Of a stretch of DNA of 28,097 bases, positions 15,506 to 23,217 are shown in pieces. The translations under genes were made by a program, and so were the position numbers. A model generated the notes under the pieces. It was not told the DNA's origin. It searched no databases and saw nothing but the letters and a program-made list of their open reading frames with translations. The first letter of the stretch is position 1. Every line of letters starts with the position of its first letter. The stretch comes from Paramuribaculum sp. (GTDB lineage Bacteria; Bacteroidota; Bacteroidia; Bacteroidales; Muribaculaceae), in contig VSPV01000018.1 of the NCBI GenBank assembly GCA_009775605.1, positions 1 through 28,097 of the forward strand, read 5' to 3'.

Positions 15506-17090
15506 TATCCGGCGCGCGGTTATTTGTGCCGCCGCCATTGCCTCGCTTACGGGGTGTATAAAAAACGACCTGCCGTATCCCCGCATACAACCCAATTTCA
15601 CCGCGTTTGTGGTGGAGAATCAGTCACGCTCGTCGGTAATCGATTCGCTCCAGCGCACGGTGACTGTCTATCTTGACGAGAACGCCGATATAGAGAATGT
15701 AAAGGTTCTTGACTGGTCTATTACCCCCGGTGCGCACACTCCCGATTCGGCCATGCTGGATTCGGGGCTCGACCTTACATCGCCCGTGGACGTAACCCTG
15801 AGCATCTATCAGGATTATGTATGGACCATCACCGGGCGTCAGGATATAGAGCGGTATTTCACGGTGGCAGGACAGGTGGGAACCTCGGTGATAGATGTGG
15901 AGAACCATACTGTTACGGCCACGGTGTCAGGTTCCGTTTCGCTGTCGGCCGTGAGGGTGACTTCGCTCAAGCTCGGCGGCGCGGATGCCGTGGTGACGCC
16001 CTCGCTTGTGGGCAGAAATGTGGATTTCACTTCGCCTTTGACGGTTGATGTTACCGAACATGGCCGTACGGTGAAATGGACCATAACGGTTGAACGCACC
16101 AATGTAGCCGTGGCCATATCGTCGGTCGACGCGTGGACATGCGTGGCATGGCTTTACGCCGAGGCCGAGGCGGGACGCTCACATGGGTTTGAATACCGTC
16201 AGGCGTCGTCGGAAAACTGGACAAAGGTACCCGACAACTGGATTGTGACCCAGGGCGGTAGCTTCACAGGTCGTCTTATAGGACTGAGCCCCTCAACTTC
16301 ATACGTGGTACGCGCTGTAAGCGACGGCCAGACAAGTGACGAAGTGACCTTCACCACCGGCGCCGCGCCGCAGCTCCCCAACTCCAATTTCGAGCAGTGG
16401 TGGCAGGACGGGAAGGTGTGGAAACCCTGGGCACAGGACGGCCAGCAGTTCTGGGACACCGGCAACCGCGGAGCCGCCACACTGGGCCAGAGCAATACCC
16501 TGCCGCTCGCTGTTCCAGAATCGCCCACCGGCTATGAAGGCGCACTGTGCGAGACCCGGTTTGTGGGTATTTCCGTTATCGGAAAGCTCGCTGCCGGCAA
16601 TATCTATGCCGGTACGTTTGTGAAGGTCGACGGCACGAACGGTATCCTTGATATGGGACGGCCATTTACCGAGCGTCCTACAAAGGTGAAGGTGAGGATA
16701 AAATACAAGAACGTGAACATCACCCATGCCCGTGAGTTCCCTGATATGCTCGGGAAGCCCGACACCTGCACCGTGTGGTGCGCGCTGGGCGACTGGGACA
16801 AGCCCTACGAAATCCGTACGAATCCCAACAACCGACATCTTTTCAATAAAGAAGATCCGGGCGTGATTGCCTACGGACTGTTCCAGTCAGGCGACCCCAT
16901 AGAGGATTTTACCGAAGTGACTGTTCCGTTTGACTATTACGCCACCGACCGTGTGCCGAAATACATTCTTGTAACACTCTCGGCAAGCAAATACGGCGAT
17001 TTCTTCGTAGGAGGCAACGGCTCCACTCTCACCGTAACCTCGGTCGAGCTGCTATATGATTATGAGACTGATGACTCGCTAAAGAAGTAG
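15492..17090 (+). CDS. Ig-like / Fn3-like / PCMD-domain surface lipoprotein
   Basis: A 532-residue predicted lipoprotein with lipobox SLTGC (Cys22). Residues about 35-120 and 120-203 look like two divergent copies of a beta-sandwich unit ending in LDLTSPVDVTLSIYQDYVWTITGRQ and VDFTSPLTVDVTEHGRTVKWTITVER. A fibronectin-III-like unit spans about 205-290 (LSPSTSYVVRAVSDG...VTFTTG), followed by LPNSNFEQW (295-303) and a PCMD domain to the end. The Fn3-like/PCMD tail mirrors that of the first gene in the cluster. The GTG start gives a 14-nt overlap with the preceding barrel gene; no ATG is available before the lipobox, so an alternative rare start is possible. A surface role is inferred from lipidation and neighbours. 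Confidence 0.8.
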   Translation: MFTFDIRRAVICAAAIASLTGCIKNDLPYPRIQPNFTAFVVENQSRSSVIDSLQRTVTVYLDENADIENVKVLDWSITPGAHTPDSAMLDSGLDLTSPVDVTLSIYQDYVWTITGRQDIERYFTVAGQVGTSVIDVENHTVTATVSGSVSLSAVRVTSLKLGGADAVVTPSLVGRNVDFTSPLTVDVTEHGRTVKWTITVERTNVAVAISSVDAWTCVAWLYAEAEAGRSHGFEYRQASSENWTKVPDNWIVTQGGSFTGRLIGLSPSTSYVVRAVSDGQTSDEVTFTTGAAPQLPNSNFEQWWQDGKVWKPWAQDGQQFWDTGNRGAATLGQSNTLPLAVPESPTGYEGALCETRFVGISVIGKLAAGNIYAGTFVKVDGTNGILDMGRPFTERPTKVKVRIKYKNVNITHAREFPDMLGKPDTCTVWCALGDWDKPYEIRTNPNNRHLFNKEDPGVIAYGLFQSGDPIEDFTEVTVPFDYYATDRVPKYILVTLSASKYGDFFVGGNGSTLTVTSVELLYDYETDDSLKK

Positions 17091-17119
17091 GCTGTCGGTT
17101 AATCGCATACCATTAATCA

Positions 17120-17270
17120 GCAGGATGGGTGTATCAAAATTCAACAATGGGGTAGAACTGTAGGGCTGCACGCTCGTGCAGCCGCATTAAACCACTGACA
17201 ATCAGCGGATGTTCCATGGAACATCCCTACATTTAATGCGAAATACGGAATTTTGATACACCCTTCCTGC
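17120..17270. repeat. Composite inverted repeat with two TGTAGGG-palindrome-CCGC units
   Basis: Outer arms 17120-17142 and 17248-17270 are inverted complements over 23 nt with a single mismatch (17126/17264); their inner 16 nt, starting GGGTGTATC, are perfect. Inside are two 27-nt units in opposite orientation. Unit A (+, 17159-17185) is TGTAGGG, then CTGCACGCTCGTGCAG, then CCGC. Unit B (-, 17231-17205) is TGTAGGG, then ATGTTCCATGGAACAT, then CCGC. The frames are identical and both cores are palindromic, but the core sequences are unrelated. CGCATTAAA (17183-17191) also pairs with 17232-17240. The element lies between convergent transcription units and may terminate both. It could be a MITE or a REP-type repeat. 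Confidence 0.85.
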
Positions 17271-17323
17271 GTGTATTTAGACCGCATTGATGGCGGACAT
17301 CGCCGCTACAGCATTGCAGTGTG

Positions 17324-18043
17324 CTACAGCCGTCCCTGGTCGGCGTAGGAGTAGTAGGAGGTCGGGCCGATGATTATGTGGTCGGTGACGCGGATGTCGA
17401 GCAGGGCCACGCCTTCTTTGATTTTGCGGGTGAGGGAATCGTCCTGCGCCGAGGGTTTCATGTTGCCCGACGGATGGTTGTGGACAAGGATTATGGCGCT
17501 TGCAAGGTGCTCTATTGCAGTACGTGCAACCACTTTCACATCCACGAGCGTGGAGGCCACACCACCCATCGAAATTCGTTCGCAGGAAATCACCTTGTTG
17601 CGCTGGTTGAGAGCCACAATCCAGAATTCCTCGGTGTTGCAGTCCTCTATCTTGCGTCGCATAAGCCCGTAGACATCGGCCGACGAGCGGATAACGGTCT
17701 CTTTCTGCTGACCGGCATCAGACCGGCGGCCACCGAGTTCGAGGGCTGCGGCTATCGTGACGGCCTTGGCTGTGCCAATGCCGTGGAAGCGGCGCGCGAG
17801 ATCGCGGATGCTCCAGGAGGCCAGCTCGGGCAGCGAGTTGGAAGCGGCGGAAAGAATTTCACGTGAAAGTTCGAGAACGGATTTGCCGGGAACGCCCATG
17901 CCTATGAGTATGGCGAGGAGTTCGGCATCGGTCAGTGAGCGAATACCCAGTTCCAGGGCTTTTTCACGCGGTTTGTCGGCATCGGCAAGGTCGGCTATGC
18001 GCAGATGCACGGGATGGTAGGAGGGAGTTTTTTCTGATGGCAT
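17324..18043 (-). CDS. radC: RadC family protein (JAB/MPN domain)
   Basis: A 239-residue protein. It has an N-terminal helix-hairpin-helix region (FHGIGTAKAVTIAAALELGRR-like, about 86-106) and a C-terminal JAB1/MPN-like domain with the metal-binding motif LVHNHPSGNMKPSAQDD (HxHPSG at 188-193, Asp201). The historical DNA-repair label is doubtful in the literature; the domain suggests a metal-dependent hydrolase with unknown substrate. I use the ATG at 18043 (MPSEKTPSYHPVHLRIADLADADKPREK), because the longer start at 18091 would overlap the glycosyltransferase gene and adds an unconserved leader. It is the last gene of the uvrD-nspC-GT2 operon, 25 nt downstream of the glycosyltransferase. Confidence 0.9.
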   Translation of the reverse strand: MPSEKTPSYHPVHLRIADLADADKPREKALELGIRSLTDAELLAILIGMGVPGKSVLELSREILSAASNSLPELASWSIRDLARRFHGIGTAKAVTIAAALELGGRRSDAGQQKETVIRSSADVYGLMRRKIEDCNTEEFWIVALNQRNKVISCERISMGGVASTLVDVKVVARTAIEHLASAIILVHNHPSGNMKPSAQDDSLTRKIKEGVALLDIRVTDHIIIGPTSYYSYADQGRL

Positions 18044-18068
18044 GGTAAGGGGAGAGTGGGGATGATGG

Positions 18069-19067
18069 TCATTTGCCTTTGCGCATGGCAATCTCGCGGT
18101 TTATGTCGCGGCCGCGGCCAAGAAGGATATCGGTGACGTAAGCGCGTATGAATCCCGTGCCGTAGCCCGTGATCTGTATGGCGGCGGCGGGTATGGCGCG
18201 CAGTGACACGCCTAAGGAGCGCGTGGAAACCAGGGCGGCAAGGAACAGAAGCACCGCATAGATTCCAAGCGGGAGCAGCCACCACGGGCTCACGAAAATG
18301 CCGAGAAGCAACAGCACCACGCCTATTATCACGGCAATGGCCGGGAGGGTGTGGACGAGTTTCAGCGAGTCGGGGTAGAGCTGTTTGAGGGTGATTCGCG
18401 ACATGCCGAACACATGGACCTGACGCCAGAATTTCTTCAGGTCGACGCGGCGCTTGTGGTAGACGAATGCGGGTCGCACCAGGCCTATGGTGAATCCGGC
18501 CTGACGTATGCGGGTGGACATGTCGATATCTTCGGAAAACATCTCGCGGAAGCCACCCACTTTGTCGTAGACGGCGCGCGAATAGCCCATGTTGAATGAA
18601 CGGGGCACGAACTTCTCCATCTGCACTTTTCCTCCGCGGATGCCTCCGGTGGTAAGGAAGGAGGTCATGGCGAAGTTAATGGCTTTCTGTGTGGGGGTGA
18701 ACGAGGAGTGCGCGGCATCGGGGCCTCCGAAGCAGTCGAGTGGGTGGGCGGTAAGGAAGCCGTCGAGCGTACGGAAATAATCGGGAGGAATCACGCAGTC
18801 GCTGTCGAAGAACACAAGATAGTCGCCCTTAGAGCGCTCTATGCCGTAGTTGCGGGCTATTGAGCGTCCTTCGTTGGGCTTGTAATAATAATGCACGTCG
18901 AGCGAGGGCTCCCAGGCCTCGACAACGGAGCGGCAGGGAACGGTAGAGCCGTCTTCTACTATGATTGTCTCGAAGTCGGTCATCGACTGCGAGGAAAGGC
19001 TTCGGAGGAGGTCGGCTATCTCGTCGGGACGGTTGTAGACCGGAATTATTACTGAGTACTTCGGCAT
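18069..19067 (-). CDS. Family-2 glycosyltransferase, membrane-anchored
   Basis: A 332-residue protein with a GT-A fold N-terminal domain: YSVIIPVYNRPDEIADLLRSLSSQ, IIVEDGS (35-41), NEGRSIARNYGIERSKGDYLVFFDSD (DxD-type metal/sugar-nucleotide site at 88-90) and SEDIDMSTRIRQAG, containing the acidic ED typical of inverting GT2 enzymes. The C-terminal third carries two to three hydrophobic segments (LPAIAVIIGVVLLLLGIFVSPWWLLPLGIYAVLLFLAALV), so it likely works at the cytoplasmic face of the inner membrane on a lipid-linked acceptor. Sugar and acceptor are not predictable. It lies 25 nt after nspC and 25 nt before radC. Confidence 0.92.
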   Translation of the reverse strand: MPKYSVIIPVYNRPDEIADLLRSLSSQSMTDFETIIVEDGSTVPCRSVVEAWEPSLDVHYYYKPNEGRSIARNYGIERSKGDYLVFFDSDCVIPPDYFRTLDGFLTAHPLDCFGGPDAAHSSFTPTQKAINFAMTSFLTTGGIRGGKVQMEKFVPRSFNMGYSRAVYDKVGGFREMFSEDIDMSTRIRQAGFTIGLVRPAFVYHKRRVDLKKFWRQVHVFGMSRITLKQLYPDSLKLVHTLPAIAVIIGVVLLLLGIFVSPWWLLPLGIYAVLLFLAALVSTRSLGVSLRAIPAAAIQITGYGTGFIRAYVTDILLGRGRDINREIAMRKGK

Positions 19068-19092
19068 GGCTGATAATGATTGGGGGTTGCTG

Positions 19093-20229
19093 TTACGACA
19101 TGCGGTCGCGGTAGTCTTCGTATGTGAAATGACGCAGCACGGTGCACCGGCCTGCGGCGTCGCAGTACACTATGTCGGGGTGCTGGATGCCGTTGAACAT
19201 GTTGGTTTTCACGGTGGTGTAGTGGTTCATGTCCTCCAGCCGGAGTTTCTGGCCCTCATGCAGCTGTTCGGGGAATGACCACGAGCCTACATAGTCGCCG
19301 CTCAGGCACGAGTTGCCGCCGAGGCGGTAGGTGGGCAGTCCTTCCGTGGGCTCGAGCGCGCCGGTGATGGCCGGCTTGTAGGGCATTTCAAGGCAGTCGG
19401 GCATGTGGCAGGCAAATGATGCGTCGATTATGGCAGTGGATACGCCCTGATTTTCCACGATATCCACCACGGAGGTGATGAGGTCGCCGGTGCGCCATGT
19501 GAATGCGCTTCCGGGTTCGAGGATCACCTGTACGCCGGGGTGACGCTGGCGGAAACCGCGTATTATCTCCACGAGAAGGTCCGTGTCGTAGCCCTCGCGG
19601 GTCATCAGATGGCCGCCACCGAAGTTCACCCATTTAAGGCCGGGAATCCACTCGCCGAACTGGCGCTCGAAGGCTTCGAGCACGCGGGCAAGGTCGTCGG
19701 GCCCCGATTCGCAGAGGGCATGGAAGTGCAGACCTTCAACTCCTTCGGGGAGTCCGCCGGCCTGGCGTATCATGTCGGCCGTCACTCCGAACCGCGAGCC
19801 GGGCAGAGCAGGGTTGTAGATATCGGTCTCTATCACCGAGCATTCGGGATTGACTCTCAGGCCGGGGCTCACGCCGGCGGCAGCGGCGCGCGCGCCGTAG
19901 CGCTCGAACTGGCGGAGGGAGTTGAAGGTGATGTGGTCGGAACCGGCTATGAAGCGGTCTATGGTGGCGTCGGTGTAGACGGGGCAATAGCTGTGGGCCT
20001 TGCGGTGGAGGTATTCGTTGCCCAGCTGCAGTTCGTTGAGAGAGGAGGCTGTGAAGCCGAAGCCGTATTCGTTTATGACCGGGAAGGTGCGCCATACGGC
20101 GTTGGCCTTGAAAGCCATGATTATCTCTGCGCCGGAGCGTTTTCTCACGCTGTCAATGAGGCTGAGGTTGCGGCGCATGCGGTCTTCGTAGACAATATAG
20201 TAGGGGGTGGAGAGTTCGGATTCTTTCAT
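19093..20229 (-). CDS. nspC: Carboxynorspermidine/carboxyspermidine decarboxylase
   Basis: A PLP-dependent alanine-racemase-fold decarboxylase (378 aa). It makes spermidine (or norspermidine) from the carboxylated precursor in the alternative polyamine pathway used by many Bacteroidota. Visible landmarks are STPYYIVYEDRMRRNL, the PLP lysine in MAFKANA (Lys41), GLRVNPECS, GLHFHALCES, VNFGGGHLMTREGYD, VILEPGSAFTW, ACHMPDCLEMPYKP and the active-site cysteine region GGNSCLSGDYVG. The partner carboxy(nor)spermidine dehydrogenase is not in the window. It starts 15 nt after the uvrD stop and precedes the glycosyltransferase by 25 nt. Confidence 0.92.
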   Translation of the reverse strand: MKESELSTPYYIVYEDRMRRNLSLIDSVRKRSGAEIIMAFKANAVWRTFPVINEYGFGFTASSLNELQLGNEYLHRKAHSYCPVYTDATIDRFIAGSDHITFNSLRQFERYGARAAAAGVSPGLRVNPECSVIETDIYNPALPGSRFGVTADMIRQAGGLPEGVEGLHFHALCESGPDDLARVLEAFERQFGEWIPGLKWVNFGGGHLMTREGYDTDLLVEIIRGFRQRHPGVQVILEPGSAFTWRTGDLITSVVDIVENQGVSTAIIDASFACHMPDCLEMPYKPAITGALEPTEGLPTYRLGGNSCLSGDYVGSWSFPEQLHEGQKLRLEDMNHYTTVKTNMFNGIQHPDIVYCDAAGRCTVLRHFTYEDYRDRMS

Positions 20230-20244
20230 GTTTTCGGATGGCTG

Positions 20245-22593
20245 TTAGCTGATTATGGAGAAGCGGGCGAATTTAAGCAGGAGCACTCTGGAATCGGTGT
20301 TCTCGAAGTCCACGTGTATGCGGGCTTCGGGCTGCGAGGTGTCCACGCGTGTGATTGTGCCCAGTCCGAAGCGGCTGTGCTCTATGGTCATGCCTTCGGT
20401 GACCTCGGATGCCTGATGGTATGTGGCTCCGGAGGGATCGGGGGCGGTGTTGCGCGGCTTTACCGGTACCGGTGTGCCGGGACGGGCGGTATTGCGGTAG
20501 GATTTGGCTTCCTCCACCACTTTGCGCTGCTGCGATGGTCGTGAGAAGGAGGGCGCCGAATGATAGGACTGGCGGAAGGAGGCAAACGAAGGCCTCGGAA
20601 GGCCGAGCGATGTGCCTGAAGCGAGTTTGAGCAGCGATGAGTCTATGTCGTGGAGAAAGCGGGAGGGCTTGCAGGTGGCCGTCTGGCCGTTGCGATAGCG
20701 CGAGGAGGCATAGCTCATCATGCAGAATTTACGCGCGCGGGTCATCGCCACATAAAGCAGTCGCCGTTCCTCTTCTATTCCTTCTACGGTGCCGGAGCTC
20801 ATGGAGGAGGGGAACAGCTCTTCTTCAACGCCGACTATGAACACATTGTTGAACTCCAGTCCCTTGGCGGCATGTGCGGTCATGAGGGTCACGCGCTCCA
20901 TCGCCTCGTCGTCGGCGTCCTTCACATCCTGGTCGGTGGCCAGTGACACCTGTCCCAGGAATTCGGCCATCGAAAGGCGGTCGTTGCCTTCCTCGGTGCG
21001 CGTGGCCACGAACTCGGCGGCTGATGCAAGAAGCTCGTTGAGGTTCTCCTGCTTCGAGAGATTTTCGGGGGTGTTGTCGGTCAGAAGCATCGACATTAGC
21101 CCGGTGCGGTGTATTATGGTCTTGGCAAGATTCTCGGCATCGGTTCCTGAGGCCTCCATCTGCAGAAAGCCGTCGATGAGTTCGCGGAACGTCTGGAGTT
21201 TGCGCACGGCCGCGGAGTTCAGACCGAAGTTGTCGCCCTCGGGCAGACGGCATATAGTCTGCCAGATGCTGCTGTTGGAGTCCATGGCCGCACGCAGGAG
21301 CTTGTTGACGGTGGTCTCGCCTATGCCGCGGGCGGGGAAATTGATTATGCGCCGCAGAGCCTCGTCGTCGTCAGGATTTACAGCGAGCCGGAAGTAGCTC
21401 AGTGCATCCTTCACTTCCTTGCGCTGGTAGAACGACAGGCCGCCGTAGATGCGGTAGGGGATGTTGCGCTTGCGCAGCGACTCCTCCAGAACGCGGCTCT
21501 GGGCGTTGGTGCGGTAGAGCACGGCGAACTCCTCGTAGGAGTCGTGGGTCGACATGTGGACCTGCGCTATGCGGTTGGCCAGCAGGTAGCCTTCCTCGAA
21601 GTCGCTGTAGGCTTCCACCACTTCTATGGGGCGCCCCGTCTCGTTGCGCGAGAATACATTCTTGCGTATCTGCTGGGTGTTCTTGTCTATCAGAGAATTT
21701 GCGGCGTTGATTATGTTCTGGGTGGAGCGGTAGTTCTGCTCGAGCTTGAAGATGCGCAGCGCCGGATATGCTTTCTTGAGATTGAGGATGTTGGCAATGT
21801 TGGCGCCGCGAAACGAGTAGATGCTCTGGGCGTCGTCGCCCACCACGCAGAGGTTCTGGCTTTCGCGCGTGAGCAGCGACACGATTACGTGCTGGGCGAA
21901 GTTGGTGTCCTGATACTCGTCCACGAGCACATACCTGAAATATTCCTGATAGTGGTGGAGCACGTCGGGATTGTCGCGCAGCAGAATGTTGGTGTAATAC
22001 AGGAGGTCGTCGAAGTCCATGGCTCCGGCGGCGAAGCAGCGGTCGCGGTATGTGCGGTAGATGGCGTAGATGAGCGGGCGCCGGCACTGCCGGTCAGCCT
22101 CCATGGCATCCTTGAGCAGGGCATACTGTTCGGGCGACACAAGGGAGTTCTTGGCCGAGGATATGGCCGAAAGCACCACCGACGGCTTGTAGATTTTGTC
22201 GTCGAGGTCCATCTCCTTGATGATTGATTTCACCAGCGATTTGGAGTCGGCCGTATCATATATGGTAAATGAGGGCTTGAAGCCGATGCGCTCGGCGTTC
22301 TGGCGGAGTATGCGGGCGAAAATGGAATGGAAGGTGCCCATCCACAGGCTTGATGCCGTGCGTGGGCCCACGAGCTGTTCGATGCGTTCGCGCATCTCGC
22401 GCGCCGCCTTGTTGGTGAAGGTCAGAGCGAGTATGCGCCAGGGCTCGAAACCTTGCCCCAGCAGATGCACTATTTTGTATGTGAGCACTCTCGTCTTGCC
22501 CGATCCTGCGCCGGCTATCACAAGAGCCGGCCCGTCGGTGTAGACCACCGCATCGCGCTGCTGAGAGTTGAGTTTATCCAGATAATTTTCCAA
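20245..22593 (-). CDS. uvrD: UvrD/PcrA-type superfamily 1A DNA helicase
   Basis: A 782-residue 3'-to-5' ATP-dependent helicase acting in nucleotide-excision and mismatch repair and replication-fork processing. The SF1 motifs are in order: LNSQQRDAVVYTDGP (Q motif), GAGSGKTR (28-35, Walker A), LALTFTNKAAREMRERI (Ia), DEYQDTN (II), VVGDDAQSIYSFRGA (III), QNYRST (IV), TAHAAKGLEFNNVFIVG (V) and EEERRLLYVAMTRAR (VI). The last about 60 residues, with VTEGMTIEHSRFGLGTITRVD, form the Tudor-like PcrA/UvrD C-terminal domain that contacts RNA polymerase in homologues. PcrA and UvrD cannot be separated on sequence. First gene of a four-gene operon. Confidence 0.95.
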   Translation of the reverse strand: MENYLDKLNSQQRDAVVYTDGPALVIAGAGSGKTRVLTYKIVHLLGQGFEPWRILALTFTNKAAREMRERIEQLVGPRTASSLWMGTFHSIFARILRQNAERIGFKPSFTIYDTADSKSLVKSIIKEMDLDDKIYKPSVVLSAISSAKNSLVSPEQYALLKDAMEADRQCRRPLIYAIYRTYRDRCFAAGAMDFDDLLYYTNILLRDNPDVLHHYQEYFRYVLVDEYQDTNFAQHVIVSLLTRESQNLCVVGDDAQSIYSFRGANIANILNLKKAYPALRIFKLEQNYRSTQNIINAANSLIDKNTQQIRKNVFSRNETGRPIEVVEAYSDFEEGYLLANRIAQVHMSTHDSYEEFAVLYRTNAQSRVLEESLRKRNIPYRIYGGLSFYQRKEVKDALSYFRLAVNPDDDEALRRIINFPARGIGETTVNKLLRAAMDSNSSIWQTICRLPEGDNFGLNSAAVRKLQTFRELIDGFLQMEASGTDAENLAKTIIHRTGLMSMLLTDNTPENLSKQENLNELLASAAEFVATRTEEGNDRLSMAEFLGQVSLATDQDVKDADDEAMERVTLMTAHAAKGLEFNNVFIVGVEEELFPSSMSSGTVEGIEEERRLLYVAMTRARKFCMMSYASSRYRNGQTATCKPSRFLHDIDSSLLKLASGTSLGLPRPSFASFRQSYHSAPSFSRPSQQRKVVEEAKSYRNTARPGTPVPVKPRNTAPDPSGATYHQASEVTEGMTIEHSRFGLGTITRVDTSQPEARIHVDFENTDSRVLLLKFARFSIIS

Positions 22594-22619
22594 GTCGTGT
22601 GTATTGACGGATTCCGCAT

Positions 22620-22627
22620 CAAATTTA
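22620..22627 (-). promoter_or_regulatory. -7 element for uvrD operon
   Basis: The minus strand reads TAAATTTG, an exact TAnnTTTG, 26 nt before the uvrD ATG, with no clear -33 box. A perfect 6-bp hairpin (CGGGAG/CTCCCG, 22642-22657) lies where the -33 region would be. Confidence 0.4.
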
Positions 22628-22677
22628 CGAAAAAAACTTCACGGGAGCAGACTCCCGCCCCATTTTTCGGCCTTGAT

Positions 22678-22914
22678 TCACTTTCCAACTTGTCTACACT
22701 TGCCTTTGGTTCCGGCCGGATTTGTGGACTGACACTTTTTGATCTTGTTTTCTCCTAAAAATGGCAGTATCAGAGAAAAAGATGTACCTTTGTCTAAATA
22801 ACACCCCACTTTCCGTAAGATTAGCGTATCCGCAGGGATATTTGATTTTGCAGATAAATATACAAGTATAAAAACTAAAATAAGAGCATAAAAACCCGGA
22901 TTCATCACCTGCAT
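22678..22914 (-). CDS. Possible small membrane protein (doubtful)
   Basis: A 78-codon open frame whose N-terminus (MNPGFYALILVFILVYLSAKSN after the second ATG at 22905) looks like a single membrane span, followed by a basic, cysteine-containing tail. It is preceded by a good minus-strand promoter (TTG at 22981-22979, 20-nt gap, TATCTTTG at 22958-22951), and AGGTG lies before the ATG at 22905. Against it: the region is AT-rich noncoding in character, codon use is unlike the neighbours, and no family is recognised. The promoter could equally serve uvrD with a long leader or a noncoding RNA. Confidence 0.2.
   Translation of the reverse strand: MQVMNPGFYALILVFILVYLSAKSNIPADTLILRKVGCYLDKGTSFSLILPFLGENKIKKCQSTNPAGTKGKCRQVGK
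22785..22792 (+). promoter_or_regulatory. Isolated -7-like element
   Basis: TACCTTTG is an exact TAnnTTTG on the plus strand. No TTTG/TTG box is found 19-21 nt upstream, and the next plus-strand gene is over 400 nt away, so function is uncertain. Confidence 0.25.
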
Positions 22915-22950
22915 CTGATATCAGGGAGAGGAATTACCGGGACTGCGTTA

Positions 22951-22981
22951 CAAAGATAGTGAAGAATATGACATATAACAA
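22951..22981 (-). promoter_or_regulatory. Minus-strand promoter in uvrD-GH92 gap
   Basis: The minus strand reads TTG (22981-22979), 20 nt, then TATCTTTG (22958-22951), close to the Bacteroidota promoter consensus. The predicted start is near 22946, more than 350 nt upstream of uvrD. Confidence 0.45.
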
Positions 22982-23026
22982 GCAAATTTTAGCGGATGGG
23001 ATCTTTGCCTGCTATTAATGAAAAAA

Positions 23027-23055
23027 TTGGATGATTGAAATACCCCCTATCTTTG
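23027..23055 (+). promoter_or_regulatory. Probable GH92 gene promoter
   Basis: TATCTTTG (23048-23055) matches the strongest form of the -7 element. TTG at 23027-23029 lies 18 nt upstream as a possible -33 box. The leader to the ATG at 23218 would be about 155 nt and begins with a small inverted repeat at 23066-23103. A second -7-like TAACTTTA occurs at 23183-23190. Confidence 0.5.
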
Positions 23056-23217
23056 TTTTGACAGTTTCCACCACGCCTCTTTTTAATGCGTACCAGGGTG
23101 GAACTTTTGCTTTTTATACACCATGGGGTATATAAGATTATATAAAACAACGGATTTATTTCGGGGGGAGGGAGGAATTTGCTAACTTTACGGCTTCAAA
23201 ACCTTCAAACCAATCTC

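Larger units (their letters stand above)
22594..23217. other. Long AT-rich intergenic region between divergent uvrD operon and GH92 gene
   Basis: These 624 bases hold no convincing gene. They are visibly more AT-rich than their surroundings, apart from 22640-22740. They contain four exact TAnnTTTG -7 elements: two on minus (22620-22627 and 22951-22958) and two on plus (22785-22792 and 23048-23055). A small inverted repeat (TTCCACC 23066-23072 with GGTGGAA 23097-23103) lies in the likely GH92 leader. One weak minus-strand small-protein candidate is listed separately. Confidence 0.6.

Noticed and set aside
19540..20544. 334-codon open frame antisense to nspC and the uvrD end
   Set aside because: It is a shadow of well-supported nspC and helicase genes, with low-complexity Gly/Ala/Val composition.
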